From Maribacter ulvicola (lineage in GTDB: Bacteria; Bacteroidota; Bacteroidia; Flavobacteriales; Flavobacteriaceae): a stretch of 64,000 bases of DNA. Under the pieces are notes generated by a model that worked only from the letters and a program-made list of their open reading frames with translations, did not search any database and had not been told where the DNA came from. The position numbers were made by a program, and so were the translations under genes. Shown here one piece after another: positions 52,841 to 62,556 of the stretch (the stretch's first letter is position 1; every line of letters begins with the position of its first letter). Location of the stretch: the NCBI RefSeq assembly GCF_900155985.1, contig NZ_FTMA01000001.1, positions 1-64,000 of the forward strand, in the 5' to 3' direction.

Positions 52841-55800
52841 ATGAACTTCAATTTGTTTAAACTAAGCTGTATCGGCTTATTTTTATCCCTACTATATTCC
52901 TGTGGCTCTAACGAAGAATCGCACTCTTCAAATAAAAAGGAAACACCTACATTGTTCACCTTATTAACCTCTGAAGAAACAGGTATCTCTTTTGTGAATA
53001 AAGTAGCAAACTCAAAACAATTCAACATCTTCAAATACCGAAATTTTTATAACGGAGGCGGTGTGGCTATTGGTGATATTAACAACGACGGATTATCAGA
53101 TGTTTTCCTGACGGGAAACATGGAGCCAAATAAACTATTCTTGAACAAAGGTGATTTGAAATTTGAAGATATTTCTGAAACTGCTGGAATTAAAGGTAAT
53201 AAACCGTGGTCTACAGGTGTTGTGATGGCAGACATCAATAATGATGGTTTTCTTGATATCTATGTCAGTAATGCCGGTAATATGAAAGGTAACAACCATG
53301 ACAACGACCTGTATATTAATAATGGTGATGGTACTTTTACAGAAAAAGCTCATGAATTTAATTTGGCAGAAACAGGGTTTTCTACACACGCCTCTTTCTT
53401 TGATTATGACAAAGACGGCGATTTGGATGCTTATATTTTAAACAATAGCAACATTCCCGTAAGCAGTCTTGGTTATGCAGAACAGCGCGAAGTAAGAGCA
53501 CAAGATTGGGAAGGCGTTCCTAAAATTTTTAGAGGTGTAGGCGATATGCTTTTGAGGAACGATAATGGCAAATTTATAGATGTCAGTGAAGATGCAGGTA
53601 TTTATGGTAGTCTTATTGGTTTTGGCCTTGGTGTTATGGTTGTAGATATTAATAATGATCTATACCCAGACATTTATGTTTCTAATGACTTTTACGAAAG
53701 GGATTACCTATACATTAACAACCAAGACGGAACGTTTAGAGAAGAAGTTCAAAAATGGACAAATCATTTAAGTTTATCTGCCATGGGTGTAGATATGGCA
53801 GACATCAATAACGACGGACTTACAGATATTTTCATTACAGATATGCTCCCTGAACCTGATCAACGTGTAAAATCCGTTATGGAATTTGAAGGTTATAATA
53901 TTTTTAAACTTAAACAGAGTAAAGATTTTCACCAACAATATATACAGAACACACTGCAACTTAACAACGGCAATGGTTCTTTTTCTGAAATTGCCTATTA
54001 CAGTGGTGTAGAGGCTACTGATTGGAGTTGGTCCGGACTTTTGTTCGATATGGATAATGACGGACTAAAAGATATCTACGTTACCAATGGTATTAATCAT
54101 GATCTTACAGATTTGGATTTCGTTGATTTCTTTGCCAACGAAATCATTCAAAAAATGGCTTTAACGGGTAGAAAAGAATCTATAGATTCTATCATAAATA
54201 AAATGCCAGTTACACCACTACCAAATTACGCATACCGTAACAATGGTGATATTACCTTTAGCAAATACAATAAAGAATGGGGATTTGAAATCCCTAGTCG
54301 TTCTAATGGATCTGCATACGGCGATCTAGATAATGATGGTGACTTAGATCTGATCGTGAACAATGTGAACATGGAGACTTTCGTATACCGAAACAATTCT
54401 GAATCACAGTCTAAAAATAACTCCATCACCCTAAAATTTAATGGTACTGACGGGAACAAGTTTGGTATTGGCACTATTGCTCGCCTATATTACCCAGATA
54501 ACATTATAGACCAGACTTTAATGCCATCTAGAGGTTTTCAATCTTCGGTAGATTACCCTATGACTATTGGTTTAGGTACAACCAAAATTTTAGATTCCAT
54601 TCGTATTATATGGCCAAACGACGCTACTGTTAAACTAGATAAGGTAAAAGCAAACCAGACGCTTACATTTATTCAAGATGAAGCTACCGAAATATTCAAA
54701 ATTAAAAAGACTGAAACCCCTACTCTTTTAAAATCAATAGACAACAATACATTATTAGCCCATAAAGAAAACAACTATATGGACTTTGACAATGAAGGAT
54801 TGATTGCCAAATCTTTGGCGGAAGAAGGACCTGGCTTAGCCGTTGGCGATGTTAATGGTGATGGTAACGATGATATTTTTATTGGTGGCGCTAAAAAACA
54901 AGCTGGCGCTTTATACTTACATAGTGGCAATGGTTCCCTTTCAAAACCCATTATAAGGTTTTTTGAGGCTGAAGCACTATTGGAAGATACTACCGCTTCC
55001 TTTTTAGATGCTGACCAAGATGGGGACCTTGATCTTATGGTAGGTACCGGTGGCAATGAAATAGGAATGCAAAGTTCTTACGGAGTTAGATTATACATAA
55101 ATGACGGTAAGGGTAATTTCTCATTGAGCTCTAACAAACTACCTAGTGTAAATAAGAACGTTGCCGTAATTGCTCCCTCTGATTTTGATGGAGATGGTGA
55201 TGTAGATGTTTTTGTAGGCTCTAGAAGTGTTGTAGGCACCTATGGAATTAACCCTGACCACCTATTTCTACTAAACAACGGTGATGGTTCTTTTACAGAT
55301 GTTACAGAACGTTCCGCTTACGATCTCAAAGATGCAGGGATGGTAACCGATGCCAAGTGGATAGATATGGATGGTGATGGCAAAGACGACCTAGTAACCG
55401 TTTCTGATTGGGGAAGCCCTAAAATTTATAAAAACTCCGGTAGAAGACTTAGTAATTCTAAAAGCTCCTTAGACAGTTTAAATGGTTGGTGGGGTGCCGT
55501 TGAAGGTTATGATTTGGACAATGATGGCGACCAAGATTTAATTCTTGGTAACATGGGCAGCAATCTTCATTACAAACCTGCTCCGGGCAAACCAATGAAA
55601 ATGTGGGTGAACGATTTTGACAATAATGGTACCATTGAGCAAATTACCACACAATATTATGACAATGGTGATTACCCCTTGCATCAGAAAAAAGAAATAA
55701 CCACACAAATATTGGCATTAAAAAAGAAGAACATAAAAGCTTCGGAATATGCAACAAAGACAATTCAAGAACTATTTCCAAAAAATGTTATTGAAAACTC

Positions 55801-56197
55801 TATTCAAAAGCAAGCAAATATTTCTGAATCTATTATTGCCATTAACGATGGTAATGGCAATTACACAATTAAATTGCTACCACCACAAGTACAATTCTCT
55901 TGCATTTGCGGTATTCAATGCCTGGACGTCAATAAAGACGGTAACCTAGACCTTGTCATGGCAGGTAATAATTTTGAATTTAAACCCCAATACTCTAGGT
56001 TAGATGCCAATTATGGAAATGTACTTTTGGGTGATGGTAATCTAAATTTTGAATGGCAAAATTATTCTGACAGTGGTTTTTTCATTCGCAATGAGGTAAA
56101 GCAATTACAAATAATTAAGGATAAAAATGGAAATGAGTTCATCATTGCCGCTATTAACGATGATACTCCAAAATTGTATAAACTAAATGAAAAATAG
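52841..56197 (+). CDS. FG-GAP/VCBS repeat and ASPIC/UnbV lipoprotein (CRTAC1-like), copy 1
   Basis: A 1,118-residue exported lipoprotein (Cys21 in LYSCGS). It has about a dozen calcium-loop repeats of the DxNxDGxxD type, e.g. GDINNDGLSDVFLTGN, ADINNDGFLDIYVSN and GDLDNDGDLDLIVNN, in two seven-bladed-propeller-like halves. The repeat VDINNDLYPD lacks the usual Gly. An ASPIC/UnbV domain (about 525-600, ending SIRIIWPND) sits between the halves. Such proteins are surface or secreted and are common next to SusCD pairs, but their ligand is unknown. Its end overlaps the next paralogue by 11 bases. Confidence 0.92.
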   Translation: MNFNLFKLSCIGLFLSLLYSCGSNEESHSSNKKETPTLFTLLTSEETGISFVNKVANSKQFNIFKYRNFYNGGGVAIGDINNDGLSDVFLTGNMEPNKLFLNKGDLKFEDISETAGIKGNKPWSTGVVMADINNDGFLDIYVSNAGNMKGNNHDNDLYINNGDGTFTEKAHEFNLAETGFSTHASFFDYDKDGDLDAYILNNSNIPVSSLGYAEQREVRAQDWEGVPKIFRGVGDMLLRNDNGKFIDVSEDAGIYGSLIGFGLGVMVVDINNDLYPDIYVSNDFYERDYLYINNQDGTFREEVQKWTNHLSLSAMGVDMADINNDGLTDIFITDMLPEPDQRVKSVMEFEGYNIFKLKQSKDFHQQYIQNTLQLNNGNGSFSEIAYYSGVEATDWSWSGLLFDMDNDGLKDIYVTNGINHDLTDLDFVDFFANEIIQKMALTGRKESIDSIINKMPVTPLPNYAYRNNGDITFSKYNKEWGFEIPSRSNGSAYGDLDNDGDLDLIVNNVNMETFVYRNNSESQSKNNSITLKFNGTDGNKFGIGTIARLYYPDNIIDQTLMPSRGFQSSVDYPMTIGLGTTKILDSIRIIWPNDATVKLDKVKANQTLTFIQDEATEIFKIKKTETPTLLKSIDNNTLLAHKENNYMDFDNEGLIAKSLAEEGPGLAVGDVNGDGNDDIFIGGAKKQAGALYLHSGNGSLSKPIIRFFEAEALLEDTTASFLDADQDGDLDLMVGTGGNEIGMQSSYGVRLYINDGKGNFSLSSNKLPSVNKNVAVIAPSDFDGDGDVDVFVGSRSVVGTYGINPDHLFLLNNGDGSFTDVTERSAYDLKDAGMVTDAKWIDMDGDGKDDLVTVSDWGSPKIYKNSGRRLSNSKSSLDSLNGWWGAVEGYDLDNDGDQDLILGNMGSNLHYKPAPGKPMKMWVNDFDNNGTIEQITTQYYDNGDYPLHQKKEITTQILALKKKNIKASEYATKTIQELFPKNVIENSIQKQANISESIIAINDGNGNYTIKLLPPQVQFSCICGIQCLDVNKDGNLDLVMAGNNFEFKPQYSRLDANYGNVLLGDGNLNFEWQNYSDSGFFIRNEVKQLQIIKDKNGNEFIIAAINDDTPKLYKLNEK

Positions 56198-59100
56198 CAT
56201 ACTTTATATATGTGCTTTGGTATTTGCTTTTAGTTGCAAACAAAACTCTGGGGAGTTATTTGTAAAACGTTCTGCTGATGATACCGGTATTGTTTTTGAA
56301 AATACACTCACAGAAACCAAAGATTTAAGCATCTTAGACTACCTCTATTTTTATAACGGTGGTGGTGTTGCCATTGGCGATATTAACAACGATAGCTTAC
56401 CTGATATTTATTTTTCAGGCAATCAAGTAAAGAACAAACTATACCTCAATAAAGGGAACCTTAAATTTGAAGAAATTACTAAAAATGCAGGTGTTGAGGG
56501 TAATAGTTCATGGAATACCGGTGCTGTTATGGGTGATGTTAATGGTGACGGACTTTTAGATATTTATGTATGTGCTGTTGTTGGCCTTAACGGTTTCAAT
56601 GGCTATAATGAACTTTTTATAAATCAAGGAGATGCTACCTTTAAAGAAAGTGCCGCGGAATATGGATTGGATTTTGAATCCTATAGTTCTTCTGCCGCTT
56701 TTTTAGATTATGACCTTGACGGTGATTTAGACATGTACCTACTTAACCACGCCATACATACCCAAGATTCTTATGGCAATGCACAAATTCGCCTTAAACG
56801 TAATTATGAAACTGGTGACAAATTGCTACGTAATGACAATGGAAAATTTATAGATGTTAGTGAAGAGGCTGGTATTTATGGTGGTGTAAATGGTTATGGA
56901 TTAGGTATCGCTGTTTCTGATTTTAACCAAGATGGCTACCCCGATCTTTATATTGGTAATGATTTTCATGAGGATGATTATTACTACCTAAATAATGGCG
57001 ACGGAACGTTCAAGGAAAGTTTAAAGGAAGCTTTTGGTCATACTACTCGTTTCTCTATGGGTAGTGATGTTGCGGATATAAACCATGATGGCTTGCCAGA
57101 CTTAATCTCCTTAGATATGTTGGGCAAAGATGAAATTGTCTTAAAATCTTCTGAAGGTGACGATGACATTCAAATTCAAAAAATGAAGACCAAGACATTT
57201 GGTTATCACAATCAGTACACTAGAAATATGCTCTTTATAAACCAACCTAATGGAAAGTTTTTAGAAACCGCATTACAAAGTGGTGTGGCAGCCACAGATT
57301 GGAGTTGGAGCGCCCTTTTTGGGGATTTCAACCAAGACGGAGAACAGGATCTATATATAAGTAACGGTATTCCTAAACGACCTGATGACCTTGATTATAT
57401 CAACTATATATCTAATGAGAATATTAAGTCTAAAATAAATAACACCAACCTTGTCGATCAAAAAGCACTAAAAATGATGCCTTCTGGTTTTATTGGAAAC
57501 ATGATTTTTAAAGGGGCTAAAGACCTTCAATTTAAGGACGAATCCAGATCTTGGATTTCACAAGACACTATTATTTCTGGTGCTACAGCCTATAGTGACT
57601 TAGATAATGATGGTGACTTAGACCTGGTTACCAACAATTTATACAGTAAAGCAGAAATTCAAGAAAACACTACCAACAGTCAACGCAATTGGTTAAAAAT
57701 AAAATTGAACTATAACGAAAAAAACAAATTGGGTATTGGCACCAAAGTATTCTCATACGCCAACGGTATGCAACAATTTAAAGAAATGTATACCGTACGT
57801 GGATTTCAGGCTTCTTCTGAACCTGTTATCCATTTTGGATATGGTGAACTTAAAAACATTGATTCCTTAAAAATTATATGGCCTGACAAAAGCTCTCAAT
57901 TGGTGAAAAATATTGCAACTAACCAAATGCTTTATATCAGTCCTAAAAACACCAAACCTTATAATTATAACGCTCTAAGAGAGCATAAAAATATTCTGTT
58001 TGAAAAAACCTCAGATAACCTAGGTATTAATTATTTGCATATTGAAGATGCCTACAGTGATTATTTACGTCAGAAACTAATCCCATATCAAATGTCAGAT
58101 AGAGGTCCTGCAGTTAGTATAGGGGATTTAAATGACGATGGAAAAGACGATATATTCTTTGGTGGCGCCAAATTCATTCCTTCACAAATATACATTCAGG
58201 GCGACACTACTTTTCAATTAAAAAACTACCTAGAGATTAAAAAAGATAGCATCAAGGAAGATATCGCTTCCATAATTGGCGATTTTAATTTGGATGGTAA
58301 AAATGATCTCATACTAGGTACAGGTGGTGCAGATTTCTTTAATGAAATGAAGCCACTTACCGATTCTTATTATGTAAGGAACGATAGCACTTTCATTCAC
58401 AAAGAATTTCCAGAAATGTTCGAGAATGCATCCGTTCTTTTAAAACTAGATTATGACCATGATAATGATTTAGATGTTATTGTTAGCAACCAATCTATAA
58501 GTGCAGATTATGGAAATGCACCAAACAGCTATCTTTTAAATAATACAAATGGTAATTTTAAGGTAGCCTCCAGTCCGTTTGAGAAACTAGGCATGGTAAC
58601 AGACGCCATTGTTACCGATTTTAACAATGACGGTTGGGAAGACCTTCTTTTTGTTGGAGAATGGATGTCTCCTAGATTCTTTCAAAATAACAAAGGCACA
58701 TTTATAGAAATCTATCCGTTAGAAAATGAAAAAATAAATGGTTTATGGCAATCCGTTATCAATTTTGATATTGACGGTGACGGTGACCAAGATTACCTTT
58801 TAGGCAACTGGGGATTGAATACCAAATTTAATGCATCAGAAAACCACCCTATGAAAATGTTCTATGGTGATCTTGATAAAAACGGGGCAACAGAAACTAT
58901 TGTCAGCACTAACAAAGATGGCAAAGATTACCCCGTAGACGGTTTAAAAGAATTATCTAGCCAACTGGTGTCTCTTCGTAAAAACTTCAATACTTATAGT
59001 TCTTTCGCAGGGAAATCAATGGAAGAGATCTTAGGAGAGAATATGCTATCAAACGCAGCGGTTCTAGAAGTTCACACTTTAAGTTCTGGCTATTTACAAA

Positions 59101-59438
59101 ACAACGATGGCGAATTTACTTATGTGCCTTTTAATTATAAATTACAGCTGGCGCCCATTATGGCGTTCTTGGAATTTGATTTTAATGGGGATAATAAAAC
59201 AGAAGTTTTAGCTACAGGAAATTATTTTGGTGTTAAACCATACCATGGTCGTTTTGATTCTTTTCCCGGGGTATTGATCGAAGACAGTACCAAGTTCACC
59301 TTGGCGAACAAACTTGGCTTAGACCTCACAGGAAAATCAATTAGAGGCATGAACATCATTAACTTTAACAACAACAAATATCTTTTACTCACCTTTAATA
59401 ACGAGGCAGCAGAAGTATATAAAATTCTTAAACCATAA
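56187..59438 (+). CDS. FG-GAP/VCBS repeat and ASPIC/UnbV lipoprotein (CRTAC1-like), copy 2
   Basis: A 1,083-residue paralogue of the preceding protein with the same layout: lipobox AFSC (Cys17), repeated calcium loops (GDVNGDGLLDIYVCAV, SDFNQDGYPDLYIGND, SDLDNDGDLDLVTNN), an ASPIC/UnbV domain at about 500-575 and a second propeller half (GDLNDDGKDDIFFGGA and later). The shared block TDWSWS...LFDMDNDG/LFGDFNQDG shows a tandem duplication. The 11-base overlap with copy 1 and the 4-base gap to the haloperoxidase gene indicate one operon. Confidence 0.92.
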   Translation: MKNSILYICALVFAFSCKQNSGELFVKRSADDTGIVFENTLTETKDLSILDYLYFYNGGGVAIGDINNDSLPDIYFSGNQVKNKLYLNKGNLKFEEITKNAGVEGNSSWNTGAVMGDVNGDGLLDIYVCAVVGLNGFNGYNELFINQGDATFKESAAEYGLDFESYSSSAAFLDYDLDGDLDMYLLNHAIHTQDSYGNAQIRLKRNYETGDKLLRNDNGKFIDVSEEAGIYGGVNGYGLGIAVSDFNQDGYPDLYIGNDFHEDDYYYLNNGDGTFKESLKEAFGHTTRFSMGSDVADINHDGLPDLISLDMLGKDEIVLKSSEGDDDIQIQKMKTKTFGYHNQYTRNMLFINQPNGKFLETALQSGVAATDWSWSALFGDFNQDGEQDLYISNGIPKRPDDLDYINYISNENIKSKINNTNLVDQKALKMMPSGFIGNMIFKGAKDLQFKDESRSWISQDTIISGATAYSDLDNDGDLDLVTNNLYSKAEIQENTTNSQRNWLKIKLNYNEKNKLGIGTKVFSYANGMQQFKEMYTVRGFQASSEPVIHFGYGELKNIDSLKIIWPDKSSQLVKNIATNQMLYISPKNTKPYNYNALREHKNILFEKTSDNLGINYLHIEDAYSDYLRQKLIPYQMSDRGPAVSIGDLNDDGKDDIFFGGAKFIPSQIYIQGDTTFQLKNYLEIKKDSIKEDIASIIGDFNLDGKNDLILGTGGADFFNEMKPLTDSYYVRNDSTFIHKEFPEMFENASVLLKLDYDHDNDLDVIVSNQSISADYGNAPNSYLLNNTNGNFKVASSPFEKLGMVTDAIVTDFNNDGWEDLLFVGEWMSPRFFQNNKGTFIEIYPLENEKINGLWQSVINFDIDGDGDQDYLLGNWGLNTKFNASENHPMKMFYGDLDKNGATETIVSTNKDGKDYPVDGLKELSSQLVSLRKNFNTYSSFAGKSMEEILGENMLSNAAVLEVHTLSSGYLQNNDGEFTYVPFNYKLQLAPIMAFLEFDFNGDNKTEVLATGNYFGVKPYHGRFDSFPGVLIEDSTKFTLANKLGLDLTGKSIRGMNIINFNNNKYLLLTFNNEAAEVYKILKP

Positions 59439-59442
59439 TACA

Positions 59443-60774
59443 ATGAAGAGGTATATTTTAATTCTAATAGCAGGTGTTTTTTTAATGAACTGTACCGCTA
59501 AAAAAGAAGAACCCATAGTGGTATCACCTGATCAGTTACATAACGTTATTGATCATGTAATAGATATTATGATTCATGATATTTTCTCACCACCGGTAGC
59601 GAGTAGAATTTTTGCTTATCCAAATATTGCCGCTTACGAAATAGTAGCTCAAACAAATCCTGATTATCAAACCTTGGCAGGTCAGCTTCCAGATTTGAAA
59701 CCTATTCCGGAAATGGATACCATCTCTGGCATTAACCCTCAATTATCGGCTTTGATCGCACATATGAATATCAGCAAACAGCTTATTTTCTCTGAGGATA
59801 AATTCGATGTTTTACAAGATAGCTTGTTCACAAAGTGGAAAAAAATGAACGAGCCAGAATTTGAAGCTTCTAAAACCTACGGATTAAAAGTTGCCGACCA
59901 CATAAAGGAATGGATGAACAAAGACAATTATAGTCAAACACGCTCCATGCCTAAATTTACGGTAGATACAGATGACCAAGCCAGATGGCAGCCAACACCG
60001 CCAGCTTATATGGATGGTATTGAACCACATTGGAGTAAAATTCGTCCATTTATTATTGACTCCGCATCACAATTTAAACCAATTCCGCCACCAGCCTTTT
60101 CACTAGAAAAGGACTCTGATTTTTACAAAGAACTAATAGAGGTCTATAACATCAGCAATGATATTACTAAAAATGGTGACGAATCTGATGAAATAGCTAT
60201 CGCTAAATTTTGGGACTGCAACCCGTATGTCTCTGTAACAAGAGGCCATCTTATGTTCGCCACTAAAAAAATTACACCAGGCGCGCATTGGATCGGAATT
60301 ACAAAAATTGCCAGTAAAAAAATCAATAGTAATTTTGACGATACTATTTTTGCCTACACCAAAGTTTCCATGGCCATTGCTGACGGATTCATTAGTTGTT
60401 GGGATGAAAAGTATCGCAGTAATTTAATTAGACCAGAGACCTTGATCAACCAACACATTGATGAAAACTGGAAACCTATTTTACAAACACCTCCTTTCCC
60501 AGAATACACTAGTGGCCACAGTGTAGTATCCGGTGCCGCAGCAACCGCCTTGACCAGTATTTATGAAGAAGACTTCAGCTTTGAAGACGACACCGAAACA
60601 CCATACGGTCTACCTATTAGAAAATTCAATTCTTTTAGTGAAGCTGCAGATGAAGCTGCTATTAGTAGAATGTATGGTGGTATTCACTATAGATCTGCAA
60701 TAGAAGTTGGGGTTGATCAAGGGCGTAAAATTGGTGCACTTTTGAATACTAAAATTAAGATGAAAAACAATTAG
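59443..60774 (+). CDS. Vanadium-haloperoxidase/PAP2-type lipoprotein
   Basis: A 443-residue lipoprotein (lipobox LMNC, Cys17). The vanadate/phosphate pocket is complete with the spacing of fungal chloroperoxidase: Lys323-x6-Arg330-Pro, Ser357-Gly-His359 in EYTSGHSVV, and Arg409-x5-His415 in SRMYGGIHYRS. With vanadate such proteins oxidise halides; with phosphate the same pocket works as an acid phosphatase, and sequence alone does not decide. The neighbourhood KFWDCNPYVSVTRGHLMFA is common in Bacteroidota homologues. It is cotranscribed with the two VCBS lipoproteins. Confidence 0.88.
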   Translation: MKRYILILIAGVFLMNCTAKKEEPIVVSPDQLHNVIDHVIDIMIHDIFSPPVASRIFAYPNIAAYEIVAQTNPDYQTLAGQLPDLKPIPEMDTISGINPQLSALIAHMNISKQLIFSEDKFDVLQDSLFTKWKKMNEPEFEASKTYGLKVADHIKEWMNKDNYSQTRSMPKFTVDTDDQARWQPTPPAYMDGIEPHWSKIRPFIIDSASQFKPIPPPAFSLEKDSDFYKELIEVYNISNDITKNGDESDEIAIAKFWDCNPYVSVTRGHLMFATKKITPGAHWIGITKIASKKINSNFDDTIFAYTKVSMAIADGFISCWDEKYRSNLIRPETLINQHIDENWKPILQTPPFPEYTSGHSVVSGAAATALTSIYEEDFSFEDDTETPYGLPIRKFNSFSEAADEAAISRMYGGIHYRSAIEVGVDQGRKIGALLNTKIKMKNN

Positions 60775-60797
60775 ATTTTAGTATATAATTAGATTTT

Positions 60798-61697
60798 ATG
60801 AAGAAAGTCAGTTCCCTCATTATAGCAGCTATATCTATTGCAATTTTATGGTATTTTTTCATAAAACCACAAGATTATCAAATAAGAGTCATTGCCAAAT
60901 CTAACACTGGCATTGTCAACCAATCATTAAAATTGTGGAACAAAACGTTACCAAAAGCTTCTATACGCCAAATAGAGGACCTTACACATCTAGAACAAGT
61001 AATCATCACCGGCGATTCTACACATATGTACAAGTGGAACATTGCCCCCATCACCGATTCAACATCTCAATTAGTGATAGATGTAAAAGACCTAAACCAC
61101 AGTTTTGCAAATAAACTCACCATTCCTTTTACAGACACTAACTTTGAAAAGCAAGCTAGAAAAACCGTTACCGATTTTATAGAAAAATTAAACACCCATA
61201 GAAAAGAATTTAAAGTTACGTTTGTTGGAGAAGACCAATTGCCATCTACCTATTGTGCTTGTGTAGAACATAACACCGTTCAAAGTAAAAAAGCACTTGG
61301 TATGATGGAAAGTTATCCATTTTTAAATTCTGTAATTGTCAGTAATGGTATTCAATTGAATGGTGTTCCTTTTATTGAAACTACAAATTGGAATATGCAA
61401 AATGATAGCATCTCCTTTAACTTTTGCTATCCTATAATTAAAACCGATTCATTACCAACCATAAAGCATTTAGTTTACAAACAATTTACAGGTAGAAAAT
61501 CCTTAAAGGCTATTTATAATGGTAATTATATAACTTCTGATAGAGCGTGGTACACACTATTAGATTATGCTAACCAGAACAATATAGGCATCGTTAAAGA
61601 ACCAATAGAGTTCTTTTTTAACAACCCAAATATGGGTGGAGACGCATTACGTTGGAAAGCAGAAGTATTCATGCCCTTAACAGATCAAGATGAGTAA
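60798..61697 (+). CDS. Membrane-anchored GyrI-like (effector-binding) domain protein
   Basis: A 299-residue protein with one N-terminal membrane anchor (about residues 5-21). Residues about 25-150 resemble the SRPBCC-like lead of such proteins, and the C-terminal part has HLVYKQFTGRKSLKAIYNG and WKAEVFMPL, typical of GyrI-like/AraC effector-binding domains that hold small ligands. The function is unknown; there is no DNA-binding domain. It is 23 bases after the haloperoxidase gene, and its end overlaps the next gene by eight bases. Confidence 0.7.
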   Translation: MKKVSSLIIAAISIAILWYFFIKPQDYQIRVIAKSNTGIVNQSLKLWNKTLPKASIRQIEDLTHLEQVIITGDSTHMYKWNIAPITDSTSQLVIDVKDLNHSFANKLTIPFTDTNFEKQARKTVTDFIEKLNTHRKEFKVTFVGEDQLPSTYCACVEHNTVQSKKALGMMESYPFLNSVIVSNGIQLNGVPFIETTNWNMQNDSISFNFCYPIIKTDSLPTIKHLVYKQFTGRKSLKAIYNGNYITSDRAWYTLLDYANQNNIGIVKEPIEFFFNNPNMGGDALRWKAEVFMPLTDQDE

Positions 61698-62547
61698 AAT
61701 AACCCTTACCATCATATTAATCATTTCTACACTTAACTCTTGTTCCAACCACGGTCAACTGAAGGTAATTGCAGACCTTCCCGGCAGTTTAAATGAGAAT
61801 TCCGGTATTGCTAGCTATGGAGATTCAACGGTGTGGTTCATTGAAGATAGCGGCAATAAAGATGAAATTTACCAAGTTAACCTCAAGGGAGATATTCTTA
61901 AAAGCTTAGAGGTTAAAAACGGAAAAAACCATGACTGGGAAGACCTTGCAACAGACGTATCTGGCAATCTTTATATAGCTGATATTGGTAATAATGATAA
62001 CGACCGTAAGAATTTGATGATTCTGAAACTACCAAACCCAACTATTGAACCCGGAGACAAAATAGACGCAGAAAAGATTGAGCTTTATTACCCTGACCAA
62101 AAGAAATTCCCTCCAAAGAAAGATGCTTTTTTCTATGATTCTGAAGCCATATTTCACCATGGCAACAAAATTTATATTGTAACTAAGAATAGATCAAAGT
62201 CATTTACGGGCGAAGCTCATATTTACTCTGTACCAGATACGAAAGGAAAATACGAAGCTACACTAGTTGGTTCCTTTATACCTTGTACAGATTGGAAAAT
62301 ATGTCAAATTACTTCCATAGATATCTCTCCAAGAGGAGATAAAATTGTAGCCCTTAGCTATGGAAAACTCTTTGTTTTTACAGATTTTACTTGGGATAAT
62401 TTCACCAAGGGTAACATGCAAGAAATTGATTTAGGAGCACGCTCTCAATTAGAATCCGTTTGTTTTCTTAATGATGACACCTTACTGATTTCCGATGAAA
62501 AAGCTCATGGTGAAGGTGGAAACCTGTACACCTTTTCTTTAAAATAA
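61690..62547 (+). CDS. Beta-propeller-type lipoprotein
   Basis: A 285-residue lipoprotein (lipobox LNSC, Cys18). The body shows propeller-like repeats (WFIEDSGNKDEIYQVNLKG, WEDLATDVSGNLYIADIGNN, FYDSEAIFHHGNKIYIVTKN). DWEDLA with DIGNN is a pattern I know from uncharacterised Bacteroidota proteins often called NHL- or SdiA-regulated-like. No enzymatic motif is evident. It overlaps the preceding gene by eight bases and is convergent with the large outer-membrane protein gene nine bases on. Confidence 0.72.
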   Translation: MSKITLTIILIISTLNSCSNHGQLKVIADLPGSLNENSGIASYGDSTVWFIEDSGNKDEIYQVNLKGDILKSLEVKNGKNHDWEDLATDVSGNLYIADIGNNDNDRKNLMILKLPNPTIEPGDKIDAEKIELYYPDQKKFPPKKDAFFYDSEAIFHHGNKIYIVTKNRSKSFTGEAHIYSVPDTKGKYEATLVGSFIPCTDWKICQITSIDISPRGDKIVALSYGKLFVFTDFTWDNFTKGNMQEIDLGARSQLESVCFLNDDTLLISDEKAHGEGGNLYTFSLK

Positions 62548-62556
62548 TTCACTTTA

